This document shows, piece by piece, positions 1 through 7,748 of a stretch of DNA of 13,040 nt. Position 1 is the first letter of the stretch; the number at the start of each line of letters is the position of its first letter. Source of the stretch: Clostridiales bacterium (GTDB lineage Bacteria > Bacillota_A > Clostridia > Oscillospirales > Oscillospiraceae); the NCBI GenBank assembly GCA_022777455.1, contig JALFGI010000240.1, positions 1 to 13,040 on the forward strand, written 5' to 3'. The notes beneath the pieces are model-generated. The model ran no database searches, was not told where the DNA came from, and was given only the letters and a program-made list of their open reading frames with translations. A program made the position numbers and the translations under genes.

Positions 1-1
1 G

Positions 2-2206
2 GGCCTGACGGAGGGCAAGCACTGCGACCTCTGCAACGAAGTTCTGGTTGCCCAGGAGGTTGTGCCCGCCACCGGTCACACGGAGGTCATTGATGCAGCC
101 GTGGCACCCACCTGTACGGAAACGGGCCTGACGGAGGGCAAGCACTGCTCTGTGTGTAATGCCGTGCTGGTTGCCCAGACAGTAGTCCCCGCCAAGGGCC
201 ATACCGAAGTCATCGATGCCGCCGTGGCACCCACCTGTACCGAAACGGGCCTGACGGAGGGTAAGCACTGCTCCGTTTGTAACGAAGTCTTGGTTGCCCA
301 GGAGGTAGTCCCCGCTAAGGGCCATACTGAGGTCATCGATCCCGCTGTGGAACCCACCTGTACCGAGACCGGCCTGACGGAGGGTAAGCACTGCTCCGTC
401 TGCAACGAGGTCTTGGTTGCCCAGACAGTGGTCCCCGCCACCGGCCACACCGAGGTCATTGACGCAGCCAAGGCACCCACCTGTACGGAAACGGGCCTGA
501 CGGAGGGCAAGCACTGCTCCGTTTGTAACGAAGTCCTGGTTGCCCAGGAGGTTGTCCCTGCCACCGGCCACACCGAAGTCATTGATGCAGCCGTGGCACC
601 CACCTGTACTGAAACTGGTCTGACAGAGGGCAAGCACTGCTCTGTCTGTAACGAGGTCTTGGTTGCCCAGGAGATTGTCCCTGCCACTGGCCACACCGAA
701 GTGATCGACGCCGCCGTGGCACCCACCTGTACCGAAACCGGCCTGACGGAGGGCAAGCACTGCTCCGTCTGCAACGAAGTTTTGGTTGCCCAGACAGTGG
801 TCCCCGCCAAGGGCCACACCGAAGAAACCATCCCCGGCAAGGCTGCCACCTGTACGGAAACCGGCCTGACCGACGGCGTGAAATGCTCCGTCTGCGACAA
901 GATTCTGGTGGCGCAGACGGTAGTATCCCGCAAGGCGCACACGGAGGAAATCGACCCGGCTGTGGAGGCAACCTGTACCGAACCCGGTCTGACTGAGGGC
1001 AAGCATTGCTCTGTTTGCGGCGTGACGCTGGTGGGACAGAATTCGGTCCCCGCAAAGGGCCACACCGTGGTAATCGACGAGGCTGTAGAGGCTACCTGCA
1101 CCGAGACCGGTCTGACCGAGGGCAAGCATTGCTCTGTCTGTGACAAGATTCTGGCAGAGCAGACGGAAGTACCCGCCAAGGGCCACACCGAAGTGGTGGA
1201 TGAAGCGGTGGAAGCTACCTGTACCGAAACCGGTTTGACGGAGGGTAAGCACTGCTCCGTCTGTGACGAAGTGCTGGCTGCCCAGGAAGAAGTCCCGGCT
1301 TTGGGCCACGATTGGGGAGAGTGGACCGTCTCCGTTCCCGCAGCGCCGGAGGCAGAGGGGGAAGAAATCCGCACCTGCAGCCGCTGCGAGGAAGAAGAAA
1401 CCAGGCCCCTGGCCTACACCGGCCACCGGCTGGAGCTGACAGGCACTGGGTTGGAGAACGAGAGCGTTGTTTGGATTGACGGCGCCCCCTGTTATGTCCA
1501 GAAGGACGCGTCCGGGAAGCCGTATCTGATCCTGCCGGAGCACTGCACGCCCATTCTGGTCACCTACTCCTTCAACACCGGCTCCGGTGACCGCCATGCC
1601 CAGTATCCCACCGGGATGCAGGTGTATCGGATTGTAACGACGGAGTCCGGCATGACAGTGGAGCATATCCCTGAGCTGGACAATCTGCTCCAGTATTCCG
1701 GCAGTTCCATCCGCATCACCGGCAAGAAGGGCATCCGCATGATTACTTCCATCAACCAGGCCACCCGCAATGCCCTCACCGGCAGCGGCCTCGCCGGGTT
1801 TACCCTGCTGGAATACGGCACAGCCCTGTGCCGCAGCAGCGTCCTGGAGGGCGGCGCGCCTCTGGTGCTGGGAACCGCCGGGGTGAAGTCCAACTACGCC
1901 TATTTGAAGGACGTTGCGGACCCGGTGTTCAAGTACACAGGCGGCCTGATCCAGTACACCAACGTTCTGGTTGGCTTCACCGATGAGGACTGCAAGGAAG
2001 ACATCGCCATGCGGCCCTACATCAAGCTCCAGGACGAAAGCGGCGAAGTGGTCACCATCTACGGCGGCACCGTCTACCGCAGCATCGGCTACATCGCCTA
2101 CCAGAACCGGAATGCCTTTAAGCCCGGTTCCGAGGCCTACAATTATGTGTGGAACATCATCCACTATGTGTACGGCGATCAATACGACGCCGACTACAAA
2201 GGATAA
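2..2206 (+). CDS. Repeat-rich, probably surface-exposed protein (5'-truncated by window edge)
   Basis: The reading frame is open from the first bases, so the true start lies upstream; 734 residues are visible. The visible part begins in the last 24 residues of a repeat unit, followed by ten full 41-residue units (residues 25-434), each with the pattern GHTEVIDxAVx[16 protein letters not shown] and VLVAQ. Each unit has one Cys plus a C-x2-C pair and two His. Units 7-10 are more divergent, and a degenerate unit follows (GHDWGEW, CSRC). From about residue 474 to the end lies a non-repetitive domain with a [12 protein letters not shown] motif near residue 574 that I do not recognise as a named family. 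There is no LPXTG signal or C-terminal membrane anchor. Cys-rich repeats of this type occur in extracellular proteins of gut clostridia; the function is unknown. The SH3-like secreted protein gene follows after 14 bases, probably in the same operon. Metal binding by the Cys/His units is only inference. Confidence 0.85.
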   Translation, partial: GLTEGKHCDLCNEVLVAQEVVPATGHTEVIDAAVAPTCTETGLTEGKHCSVCNAVLVAQTVVPAKGHTEVIDAAVAPTCTETGLTEGKHCSVCNEVLVAQEVVPAKGHTEVIDPAVEPTCTETGLTEGKHCSVCNEVLVAQTVVPATGHTEVIDAAKAPTCTETGLTEGKHCSVCNEVLVAQEVVPATGHTEVIDAAVAPTCTETGLTEGKHCSVCNEVLVAQEIVPATGHTEVIDAAVAPTCTETGLTEGKHCSVCNEVLVAQTVVPAKGHTEETIPGKAATCTETGLTDGVKCSVCDKILVAQTVVSRKAHTEEIDPAVEATCTEPGLTEGKHCSVCGVTLVGQNSVPAKGHTVVIDEAVEATCTETGLTEGKHCSVCDKILAEQTEVPAKGHTEVVDEAVEATCTETGLTEGKHCSVCDEVLAAQEEVPALGHDWGEWTVSVPAAPEAEGEEIRTCSRCEEEETRPLAYTGHRLELTGTGLENESVVWIDGAPCYVQKDASGKPYLILPEHCTPILVTYSFNTGSGDRHAQYPTGMQVYRIVTTESGMTVEHIPELDNLLQYSGSSIRITGKKGIRMITSINQATRNALTGSGLAGFTLLEYGTALCRSSVLEGGAPLVLGTAGVKSNYAYLKDVADPVFKYTGGLIQYTNVLVGFTDEDCKEDIAMRPYIKLQDESGEVVTIYGGTVYRSIGYIAYQNRNAFKPGSEAYNYVWNIIHYVYGDQYDADYKG
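74..1303 (+). repeat. Ten tandem 123-bp coding repeats
   Basis: There are ten consecutive units of exactly 123 bp (41 codons), each starting at a GGC/GGT-CAC codon pair (GH); unit 8 starts AH. Units begin at 74, 197, 320 and so on, up to the degenerate GHDW unit at 1304. A further partial unit occupies 2-73, so the array extends beyond the left edge. The first six units are nearly identical at DNA level and differ mainly at the AKG/ATG linker and the E/T before VVPA. The last four have drifted. Confidence 0.95.
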
Positions 2207-2220
2207 GGAGGAATCGGAAT

Positions 2221-3228
2221 ATGAAAAAATGGACGGCCCTTTTCCTGAGCTTGCTGGTGATCCTGGGCTGTACCGCAGCCGCCGCCGGGGAAGGAACGGA
2301 AGAGGCCACCATCCTGGCGGACAAGGTGCCCGCCGTGGTGGAGCTTCTGGCCCGGGGAGATACCGTGAACGTGGTGGGAGAATTCGACGAGGACCACTAT
2401 GTGATCGAAAGGGAAGCAGGTTTCGGCCTGGTGGAAAAAATGCTGCTTTCCATGGCCGATGACCCTGCTTACGAAGCCTGGACCGGCTACTCCCGGGGCA
2501 GCCGGAACCTATACGACAATTATCACCTGTGGGGCGAGCCGGTGCAGGTGCTGGGCACCAACGTGAAGGTGGAAGTGCTGGACGAGCTGGACGGCTGCTG
2601 CGTGGTGAAATGGGATGACGTCACCGGCTTTATGAAGATGGATGACATCAGCAGATATCCCATCCAGAGTGGCGGCGGTGGCGGTGCCCCTGCAGGAGGC
2701 AATGACGGCGGCGAGATCAGCCTGAGCCGCAACGAAGGCATCATCACCGGCGGCATCGTCCTGCTGAACGGCATCACCTGGGAGGCAACCGTCACCGGCG
2801 AGGCCACGGTGAAAGCCGATGGCACGGAAGTGGTGCTGTGCTATTTTGACCGGGAGGACACCGTGCAGATCCTGCCGGAGCCCGACGAAGAATGGGAAGG
2901 CTACGTCACGGTGCTGGTGGATGGCAGTTATGCCCATGTGAAGTCCGCCCTGCTCCTGCCGGAGGGGGAAGAGCCCTACGAAGCGTGGGACGGCTATGCC
3001 AAAAAGGACGCCCGGCTCTACGACAATTTCTGCCTCCGGGGTGAGGGAGAAACCCTGAACACCAACACGGCGGTTCATGTGGTTGCGGACCTGGAAATCT
3101 GCTATCTGGTCACGGTGAAGGGCGAATTCGGCTACATGGCCAAGGACCTGGTAAGCCCCACCCAGACCGCCACCTACAGCGCCCCAGCCGGCGGTGGTGG
3201 TCAGGAATGGTCCGACCCGGTTCTGTAA
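2221..3228 (+). CDS. Secreted or lipoprotein-like protein with duplicated SH3-like domains
   Basis: The protein has 335 aa. The start is the ATG at 2221, preceded by AAGGAGG at 2205-2211; the open frame extends upstream but only inside the previous gene. The N-terminus is a signal peptide (MKKW, then a hydrophobic run at residues 6-16). A Cys at 17 after VILG could be a weak lipobox; otherwise cleavage near AAAAG is plausible. The mature part looks like two copies of a two-domain module: residues about 26-145 and 170-312. Each half contains a matching EAWxGY...LYDN...GE stretch (residues 85-106 and 254-275), joined by a Gly-rich linker (150-164). The all-beta, short-strand pattern with GFGLVEK, GFMKMDD and GYMAKDL endings resembles bacterial SH3 domains, which typically bind cell wall. 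The gene follows the repeat protein by 14 bases and ends in a terminator, so both are probably co-expressed at the cell surface. The exact function is unknown. Confidence 0.8.
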   Translation: MKKWTALFLSLLVILGCTAAAAGEGTEEATILADKVPAVVELLARGDTVNVVGEFDEDHYVIEREAGFGLVEKMLLSMADDPAYEAWTGYSRGSRNLYDNYHLWGEPVQVLGTNVKVEVLDELDGCCVVKWDDVTGFMKMDDISRYPIQSGGGGGAPAGGNDGGEISLSRNEGIITGGIVLLNGITWEATVTGEATVKADGTEVVLCYFDREDTVQILPEPDEEWEGYVTVLVDGSYAHVKSALLLPEGEEPYEAWDGYAKKDARLYDNFCLRGEGETLNTNTAVHVVADLEICYLVTVKGEFGYMAKDLVSPTQTATYSAPAGGGGQEWSDPVL

Positions 3229-3244
3229 GCACATAAAATGAAAG

Positions 3245-3280
3245 CCAGGAGCGGAATTATCCGCTCCTGGTTTGATTTTT
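3245..3280 (+). terminator. Rho-independent terminator
   Basis: A perfect 11-bp stem (CCAGGAGCGGA at 3245-3255 with its complement at 3260-3270) encloses an ATTA loop and is followed by TTTGATTTTT. It ends the surface-protein operon, 16 bases after the stop codon. Confidence 0.93.
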
Positions 3281-3356
3281 CGCAGGGCTGCCGTGGAAGG
3301 GATGGGACACCCCGGCCCGTTTGCAGGTAAAATTCCGAATCGTTGCCATAATTCCA

Positions 3357-3385
3357 TAGACAAATTGCGCAATTTTTGGTATACT
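3357..3385 (+). promoter_or_regulatory. Sigma-A promoter of the DegV-family gene
   Basis: A -35 TAGACA at 3357-3362, a 17-base spacer and a -10 TATACT at 3380-3385 are present. The TGG just before the -10 makes it an extended -10. It lies 35 bases upstream of the start codon and just downstream of the preceding terminator. Confidence 0.7.
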
Positions 3386-3420
3386 AAGCAAATCCCTGAT
3401 TTGTGAACAGGAGGCAATTT

Positions 3421-4308
3421 ATGCACGAATATCTTTTGAGCTGCGGCTCCACGGCGGATCTGACCCGGGAGCAGATGGAGAAGCGGGACATCCACTATGC
3501 CTGCTTCCATTTTTCCCTGGACGGGAAGGAGTACCAGGATGACATGGGTCAGTCCATGGCCCCGGAGGAGCTGTACGGGAAAATGGTGGCGGGGGCGGAT
3601 GTGAAGACCTCCCAGGTCACCATGGCGGAATATCTGGACTATTTTGGCAGCCTGCTCCGGCAGGGGAAGGACGTTCTTCACATTGACTTCTCCAGTGGCC
3701 TGTCGGGCTCTTTCAATTCCGCCCGGCTGGCGGCGCAGGAGCTGGCGGAGCAATATCCCGACAGAAAAATCATCGTGGTGGATTCCCTGGCCGCTTCCAG
3801 CGGCTACGGCCTGATCATGGAGACCCTGGCGGATATGCGGGACGCGGGCCGGAGCATCCAGGAGCTGCACCAATGGATCGAGGAAAACAAGCTGCGGATG
3901 CACCACTGGTTTTTCTCCACCGATCTGACCTTCTACATCAAGGGCGGCCGGGTGTCCAAAACCGCCGGCCTGGTGGGTTCCCTGTTGAATATCTGCCCCC
4001 TGCTGAACATGGACTGCCAGGGAAAGCTTATCCCCCGTGAAAAGCTCCGGGGCAAAAGGAAGGCCATCCATCGCATCGTGGAGATGATGGAAGCCCACGC
4101 CCAGGGCGGGCTGGACTACAGCGGAAAATGCTATATCTGCCATTCCATGTGCCTGGAGGATGCCAAAACGGTTGCCGCCGCCGTGGAGGAGAAGTTCCCC
4201 CACCTGCAGGGCCGGGTGGAGATCTATCCCATCGGCGCCACCATCGGCAGCCACACCGGCCCCGGCACCCTGGCCCTGTTCTTCTGGGGCGATGAGCGGA
4301 AGAATTAG
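3421..4308 (+). CDS. DegV family protein (FakB-like fatty-acid-binding protein)
   Basis: The protein has 295 aa, the normal size for the family. The ATG at 3421 is chosen because AGGAGG (3409-3414) sits 6 bases ahead; an in-frame GTG at 3403 would place that ribosome site inside the gene. Family landmarks appear in order: CGSTADL near the N-terminus (residues 8-14, usually D-S-T-A-D-L), KTSQVT (62-67, usually TSQPS), SSGLSGSFNSA (91-101), YIKGGRVS (172-179) followed by the LLNICPLL segment, and IGSHTGPGTL (275-284) before the C-terminus. DegV/FakB proteins hold a fatty acid between two alpha/beta lobes. In Firmicutes they present exogenous or recycled fatty acids to the kinase FakA for entry into phospholipid synthesis. 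No fakA is in the window, so this is a stand-alone paralog with its own promoter. The ligand preference cannot be read from the sequence. Confidence 0.93.
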   Translation: MHEYLLSCGSTADLTREQMEKRDIHYACFHFSLDGKEYQDDMGQSMAPEELYGKMVAGADVKTSQVTMAEYLDYFGSLLRQGKDVLHIDFSSGLSGSFNSARLAAQELAEQYPDRKIIVVDSLAASSGYGLIMETLADMRDAGRSIQELHQWIEENKLRMHHWFFSTDLTFYIKGGRVSKTAGLVGSLLNICPLLNMDCQGKLIPREKLRGKRKAIHRIVEMMEAHAQGGLDYSGKCYICHSMCLEDAKTVAAAVEEKFPHLQGRVEIYPIGATIGSHTGPGTLALFFWGDERKN

Positions 4309-4324
4309 TTGATACACCTGAATC

Positions 4325-4375
4325 AAAAAAAGAGCTTTGGCTCCCACCGAAAGGGGATACCAAGGCTCTTTTTTT
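4325..4375. terminator. Bidirectional terminator between convergent genes
   Basis: AGAGCTTTGG (4331-4340) pairs with CCAAGGCTCT (4360-4369) through one G-T wobble. An inner TCCC/GGGA stem (4342-4345 with 4354-4357) extends the hairpin. It is flanked by an A-tract (4325-4330) on the left and a T-tract (4370-4375) on the right, so it works as a terminator on both strands. It closes the DegV gene (plus) and the binding-protein gene of the metal operon (minus). Confidence 0.88.
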
Positions 4376-4439
4376 GAAGACAGAGAGATATCACAAGGTT
4401 CGCCCATACCAAAAGCGGCCTGCGGCATCCTTTCGCACA

Positions 4440-5498
4440 TTACAGGGCGTTTTGGACCAGAGCCTGGTACATGTCCTCCGTCAGGTCACAGCCGTAGAAC
4501 AGCTTGTAGTAGGCGGTCACTTCCTCCTGAAGGTCGTAGTCGGTGTACTCCGGGTACAGCAGGCTCCCCAGCCACAAAATGCCCAGGTAGCGCTGCACCG
4601 CGGGGGGAGAGGACAGCCAGCCGTAGGGGCCGGAGGGGGTCTCGTAATAATGGCCGGCGGCAATGGCGTCCAGGCTCTGCCATTCCGGCAGGGAGGCCAC
4701 TTCGGCGTAACAGCTGTCCGGGGCGAAGAGGATGTACTCCGGGTTCCACTCCAGAATCTGCTCCAGATCTACCTCGTTTCCGCTGCCGCTGGAAACCGCC
4801 TGCTCCAGCTGGGCCAAGTTCTTACCCATCAGGTTCACGGTCTCGGCATGGAAGGAGCCCTCCGCCAGCACGTTCACGCCCTTGTCTCCCAGACAGTACA
4901 GCACTTTCTTTCGGGCGCCGTCGGCATCCACCCGCTCCATCATGGCAGTGGCACGGTGATAGGTATTTTCGCACCAGGAGGCCAGCTTCTCCGCCTGTTC
5001 CTCCCGACCCAGCAGGCTGCCCAGCAGCCGGTAGCCTTCCGGGGCAGTGGCCACCGTGGCGTCGATGTGCAGGAAGGGGATGCCGGTCTGCTCCGTCAGA
5101 GCATCCAGGTCCTCTGCGATGGTTTTCTTGGCCTCTCCCACGTCGATGACCACATCCGGTGCCGCGGCCAGCAGAGCCTCCAGGTCCATTTCCCCCTTGC
5201 CGCCGTAGAGCTGACCCAGCTCCGGCAGCTGGGTGATATTCTCCGGCAGATAGGCGGATGCACTGTTGGCAAAGCCATTGCTCACTCCTACCAGCATATC
5301 CCCCGCCAGGGGCAGCAGATACACCTGGGACAGGGGGCCGGAGACGGCAACGGATGTAATCTCAGCGGGGATCGTAACGGTGCGCCCGGCGGAATCCGTA
5401 AATTCCCGGGTTTCGGGAGTGTTGGCACTTGCGCCCCCCAGGGAGAAAACCGCCAGCAGCAGGCAAAGGGCCAGTAAAAGGGTGAGTGTTTTTTTCAC
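4440..5498 (-). CDS. ABC importer substrate-binding protein, siderophore/cobalamin/molybdate class (PF01497-like)
   Basis: The protein has 352 aa. The GTG start at 5498 is chosen because it opens the signal peptide (VKKTLTLLLALCLLLA) and has AAGGAGG (5509-5515) ten bases upstream; the frame continues upstream only into repeat DNA. Cleavage is likely after ASA (residue 25); no convincing lipobox is seen, which is unusual for a Gram-positive binding protein. The mature N-terminus REFTDSAGRTVTIP (31-44) is the standard opening of the family. LAGDMLVGVS and the PDVVIDVGE segment (114-122) follow. The C-terminal SSPPAVQRYLGILWL and LYPEY motifs (296-318) match clostridial members. It should capture a metal complex and deliver it to the FecCD permease upstream in the operon. 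The ligand is unknown. It is the last gene of the operon but is separated from the ATPase gene by a 389-bp foldback repeat. Confidence 0.9.
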   Translation of the reverse strand: MKKTLTLLLALCLLLAVFSLGGASANTPETREFTDSAGRTVTIPAEITSVAVSGPLSQVYLLPLAGDMLVGVSNGFANSASAYLPENITQLPELGQLYGGKGEMDLEALLAAAPDVVIDVGEAKKTIAEDLDALTEQTGIPFLHIDATVATAPEGYRLLGSLLGREEQAEKLASWCENTYHRATAMMERVDADGARKKVLYCLGDKGVNVLAEGSFHAETVNLMGKNLAQLEQAVSSGSGNEVDLEQILEWNPEYILFAPDSCYAEVASLPEWQSLDAIAAGHYYETPSGPYGWLSSPPAVQRYLGILWLGSLLYPEYTDYDLQEEVTAYYKLFYGCDLTEDMYQALVQNAL

Positions 5499-5537
5499 GC
5501 CTTGGAATCCTCCTTGAATTTTTTGTTTTTTAAAATG

Positions 5538-5926
5538 TTGTTTGGCGGTGGATGGAATGGAACCATGTTCCGCCATCACTGTAGGGGAGGCTCTTAGCCT
5601 CCCGCCAGGGAACGCGCGTGAGTGTTCGGTTGAATGGCACACGGTTCGTCATCTCGTAGGGAACGGCCTGCGTGCCGTTCCCCCCAGCCCCCGGAATTTG
5701 CACGGTACGTTGAATGGTATCCCGTCCGGTCAAATCGCATCCCATTCAACCGGGCATTCCGGCCCGGTGGGTTATGGCAGCTACGCGAACGGAACGGCAC
5801 ACAGGCCGTTCCCTACGGTGAAGACGATATACATGCCTCTCAACCAAACACTCAGGTACGCAACCTGGCGGGCGGCTGCGAGCCGCCCCTACAGTGAGTT
5901 AGGCGGCGATCCGGTACGCCAAACAA
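5538..5926. repeat. Foldback repeat element A (nested inverted repeats) inside the operon
   Basis: This element fills most of the 458-base gap between the ATPase and binding-protein genes. Complementary blocks are nested symmetrically: TTGTTTGGCG at 5538-5547 with 5917-5926; TCACTGTAGGGG at 5576-5587 with 5886-5897; CCCGCCAGG at 5601-5609 with 5864-5872; a 27-base block at 5655-5681 with 5791-5817 (26 of 27 pair); GTTGAATGG at 5709-5717 with 5742-5750. Several blocks also hold their own small hairpin, such as 5584-5603 and 5870-5888. The right end reads CCGGTACGCCAAA (5911-5923), which also occurs, inverted, at the end of element C. No ORF, transposase or clear target duplication is seen. It is probably a nonautonomous MITE-like insertion, and as RNA it would form a long hairpin in the operon transcript. 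Confidence 0.8.
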
Positions 5927-5956
5927 TCCTTTATCCATGTGGTTGCGAAATCCGCT

Positions 5957-6733
5957 TCAGGTCAGATTGGCGGGAATACAAACTCTCGCCCGGTCATCGT
6001 ACAGCTTGACCACGTCCACCTCCACACCGTACAGTGCCCGGATGGTTTCCCGGGTCAGTACCTGGGCGGGGGAACCATCCAGAAGGATGCGGCCGCCTTG
6101 CAGGGCCAGGATGCGGTGGGAAAACAGGTAGCTCTGCTCCGGGTGGTGGGTGGTCTGGATGATGGTGTACCCCTCCCGGGCCAGGGCGCGGACCTGCTCC
6201 AGGATGCGCAGCTGGTTTCCGAAATCCAGGTTGGCGGTGGGTTCGTCCAGCATCAGGATGGGGGCGTTCTGCACCAGCGCCCGGGCAATCAGCACCAGCT
6301 GCTGTTCGCCCCCGGAGAGCCGGTGGAAGCACCGCTGGGACAGATGGGAAATCCCAATCTTATCCAGAGCCCACCGGCAGCGCTCCATCTGCTCCCGCCC
6401 GGGGCAGCGCAGGGGGGACATGGCGCTGGTGGCGCCCATGAGTGCGATGTCAAACACCCGGTAGTTGAAAACCGGGCGGCTGGACTGGGGAATGTAGGCG
6501 ATGTGCCGTGCCGCCTCCCGGGGGGAAAACTGCCGTGCCTCCACCCCGTCCACCAGCACCTGGCCGGTATAGCCGGAGAGCAGCCCCAGCATGCAGCGAA
6601 ACAATGTGCTCTTTCCCACCCCGTTAGGGCCCAGGATGGACAGAAATTCCCCCGGCTCCACCCGGAAGGAGATGTCCTGCAGCACCGGGCGGGTTCCGTA
6701 GGAAAAGCTGAGATTTTTCACCTCAATGCTCAT
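5957..6733 (-). CDS. ABC transporter ATP-binding protein, FecE/BtuD type
   Basis: The protein has 258 aa, typical for the family. The ATG at 6733 has AAGGAGGG (6740-6747) six bases upstream and overlaps the end of the permease gene by 11 bases, so the two are translationally coupled. All motifs are intact: Walker A GPNGVGKST (35-43), Q-loop Q83 in AYIPQSS, signature LSGGEQQ (139-145), Walker B ILMLDEP (159-165) with D-loop, and switch His in TTHHPEQ (195-200). The C-terminal tail after residue 230 is the short extension usual for siderophore/B12-class ATPases. It powers import through the FecCD permease encoded just upstream. Its motifs give no clue to the substrate. Confidence 0.95.
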   Translation of the reverse strand: MSIEVKNLSFSYGTRPVLQDISFRVEPGEFLSILGPNGVGKSTLFRCMLGLLSGYTGQVLVDGVEARQFSPREAARHIAYIPQSSRPVFNYRVFDIALMGATSAMSPLRCPGREQMERCRWALDKIGISHLSQRCFHRLSGGEQQLVLIARALVQNAPILMLDEPTANLDFGNQLRILEQVRALAREGYTIIQTTHHPEQSYLFSHRILALQGGRILLDGSPAQVLTRETIRALYGVEVDVVKLYDDRARVCIPANLT

Positions 6734-7748
6734 AATGGTCCCTCCTTCCCGTAATCATCCACAAAAAGAAAGGCGCGCCGATGAAGGAGGTGAGGATGCC
6801 GATGGGAATTCCCGCGGTGGTGAGGCTGCGAGACACATTGTCCACCAGCAGCAAAAAGATGCCTCCGCCCAGCATGGAGGCGGGCAGAAGCCAGCGGTAG
6901 TCCGCCCCCACCACCCGGCGCAGCACGTGGGGAATCACCAGCCCCACCCAGCCGATCATACCGCTGACCGAAACGGCGGAGGCGGTGACCAGGGTGGAGC
7001 AAAGCACGATTACAAGCCGAATCCGGGGGGCATTGACCCCCATGGCCCGGGCCTCGTCATCCCCCATGGTGATTACATTCAGCTGCCAGCGCAGCAGAAG
7101 CAACGGGATCAGCCCCGCCAGCATGGGAAGAATCACGAATCCAATCTCTCTCCACCGGGCCCCGGACAGGCTGCCCATGAGCCAGAAGGTGATCTGTGGC
7201 AATTGGTTGTTGGGGTCCGCCGCCAGCTTGATGAACGAGGTGCCGGACTGAAACAGGGACGACACCATAATTCCCGCCAGCACCAGTCCCAGCACCCGTT
7301 CGCCCTTGGCATAGCGACTGACCGTGAACACCAACGCCACCGTCACCAGGCTCATGAAAAAGGCGCCCAGGGTGATGCCGATGCTGGAAAGGCCCAGCAG
7401 AATGGCCAGGGCCGCGCCAAAGCCCGCCCCGGCGGAGGCGCCCAGAATGTCCGGGGAGGCCATGGGATTCTGAAAAACCCCCTGGTAGCTGGCACCTGCT
7501 GCGGCAAGGCAGGCGCCCACCAGCACGCTGAGCAGCACCCGGGGCAGCCGGATGTTCCACACCGCCGCCTCCATCTGGGCGGTCCAGAAGCGCTGGATGG
7601 GCAGCCCCAGGCGGCTCCCCAGAATGCCCAGCAGCTCCTTCAGGGGGACCGGGTACCGGCCCAGGGTGAAGGACGCCAGGGTGCAGGCCACCAGGACAGC
7701 GGCCAGCACCGGCACCGTCAGGCGGTGTTTTGTTTCGGCAGATTTCAT
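6723..7748 (-). CDS. FecCD-family ABC transporter permease
   Basis: The protein has 341 aa, close to the roughly 330 typical of BtuC/FhuB/FecCD permeases, with about ten hydrophobic segments. The start ATG at 7748 overlaps the stop of the DUF364 gene (ATGA) and has AGGAGA six bases upstream. Family signatures: RLPRVLLSVLVGACLAAAG (68-85), YQGVFQNPMASPDILG (88-103), the ATPase-coupling loop GDDEARAMGV (229-238), GMIGWVGLVIPHVLRR (263-278) and the C-terminal PIGILTSFIGAPFFLW (315-330). It forms the membrane channel, normally as a homodimer, for a metal chelate or oxyanion. Homologues carry Fe-siderophores, heme, cobalamin or, in MolB, molybdate. The coupling to DUF364 and XdhC genes favours a metal or metal-cofactor role here. 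Confidence 0.95.
   Translation of the reverse strand: MKSAETKHRLTVPVLAAVLVACTLASFTLGRYPVPLKELLGILGSRLGLPIQRFWTAQMEAAVWNIRLPRVLLSVLVGACLAAAGASYQGVFQNPMASPDILGASAGAGFGAALAILLGLSSIGITLGAFFMSLVTVALVFTVSRYAKGERVLGLVLAGIMVSSLFQSGTSFIKLAADPNNQLPQITFWLMGSLSGARWREIGFVILPMLAGLIPLLLLRWQLNVITMGDDEARAMGVNAPRIRLVIVLCSTLVTASAVSVSGMIGWVGLVIPHVLRRVVGADYRWLLPASMLGGGIFLLLVDNVSRSLTTAGIPIGILTSFIGAPFFLWMITGRRDHYEH

Noticed and set aside
74..1303. CRISPR array
   Set aside because: Repeats are contiguous 123-bp coding units without unique spacers.
76..1374. Long open frame on the minus strand across the repeat array
   Set aside because: 123 is divisible by three, so any frame free of stops in one unit stays open in all units. 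There is no start context, and the plus-strand frame has the coherent protein pattern.
3403..3420. GTG at 3403 as the start of the DegV gene
   Set aside because: The strong AGGAGG lies downstream of it and is correctly placed for the ATG at 3421.
2509..4440. A 643-codon open frame on the minus strand
   Set aside because: It spans two well-supported plus-strand genes, a terminator and a promoter, and the translation is low-complexity with no domain. It is an antisense shadow of GC-rich genes.
5530..6009. Small open frames in the gap between ATPase and binding-protein genes
   Set aside because: They are read through a foldback element, lack ribosome sites and have no conserved pattern.
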